Assembly: GCA_905182995.1 (NCBI GenBank)
Contig: CAJJDP010000080.1
Span: forward strand, 248,001 to 312,000
Length of the DNA stretch: 64,000 bases
DNA from: Paramecium octaurelia
Taxonomy: Eukaryota > Ciliophora > Oligohymenophorea > Peniculida > Parameciidae
Direction: 5' to 3'
The notes beneath the pieces were generated by a model that was given only the letters and a program-made list of their open reading frames with translations, was not told where the DNA came from and did no database searches. The translations under genes and the position numbers were made by a program. This document shows, one piece after another, positions 63,699 to 64,000 of the stretch (its first letter is position 1; each line of letters begins with the position of its first letter).

Positions 63699-64000
63699 GA
63701 CTTACAAATTTTATCCGTTCCTGTTTCAAAGGAACTGGCAGATTCTTAAATGGTTTAAAGTTGTCTAAATTTTGTTCTAAGTTTATTAGCCAATGTACAA
63801 TTGTCTAATGTAAAATTTTACAATGAGAGAATCATTAATTCGAGGAGTAATATATGAAAAAAGGTTTAATCTATTTGGCTTTCTTGAATTTCAAGATATT
63901 AAGCAAATTATTATATAAAATTTATAACTATTCTTATGATTAATAATTAATAAAATGTATTTTCTCTTTTTCTAATTTGAAAATAACATTAGAGAAAAGA

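Noticed and set aside
63000-64000. Telomere-proximal sequence at the window end
   Set aside because: No G/T-rich (GGGGTT/GGGTTT-type) repeats are present.

Overview
This is ciliate DNA, almost certainly macronuclear and from Paramecium or a close relative. Reading frames stay open only if TAA and TAG are read as glutamine and TGA as the sole stop. The introns I could define are nearly all 20-33 nt (mostly GTA...TAG), the DNA is very AT-rich, and genes are packed so tightly that neighbours are often tens of bases apart. Coordinates and frames were worked out by hand. No search was run, so family names rest on motif recognition.

Layout. 1-8.5 kb: three cysteine-rich secreted or surface-antigen-like genes around a DGAT1/SOAT-type acyltransferase and a hotdog thioesterase. 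8.5-15.4 kb: a decayed ORC1/CDC6-like gene, a calcium-dependent protein kinase, an FHA/RING-CH/FHA protein and a NEK kinase. 15.5-19.6 kb: an unnamed gene and an EXD2-type 3'-5' exonuclease, confused by a duplicated contig end. 19.7-22.3 kb: a Tc1/mariner-like transposon relic against a damaged COQ4 gene. 22.3-30.4 kb: a UMP1/POMP-like gene, a large coiled-coil protein, an outer-arm dynein docking-type coiled coil and an RTF1 (Plus3) gene. 30.9-36.5 kb: a NADAR-FHA-RRM fusion, a GH31 alpha-glucosidase, a His-rich CDF-type transporter and tRNA-Glu(UUC). 36.6-46.5 kb: an RNA-ligase-like nucleotidyltransferase, UFL1 (with a second duplicated contig end), and several small unnamed or probable mitochondrial genes. 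46.6-64 kb: a hybrid kinase/receiver protein, two more Cys-rich genes, a U1A/U2B''-type protein, a sphingomyelin-synthase-like enzyme, MAPK15/ERK7, a REEP/YOP1 protein, an acidic secreted protein and an importin-alpha-like gene.

There is no operon-like logic; this is an ordinary compact gene-dense stretch. The most novel item is the NADAR-FHA-RRM protein (30949-32596). It joins an ADP-ribose-linked domain to a phosphothreonine reader and an RNA-binding domain, and the expected acidic catalytic residues look replaced. Next are the RNA-ligase-like gene and the transposon relic beside a broken COQ4 paralogue.

Quality. Two single-N joins each repeat about 1.3 kb of the preceding sequence. Several otherwise clean genes show one-base frame slips, often at short homopolymers. 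Some apparent pseudogenes may therefore be draft-assembly errors.
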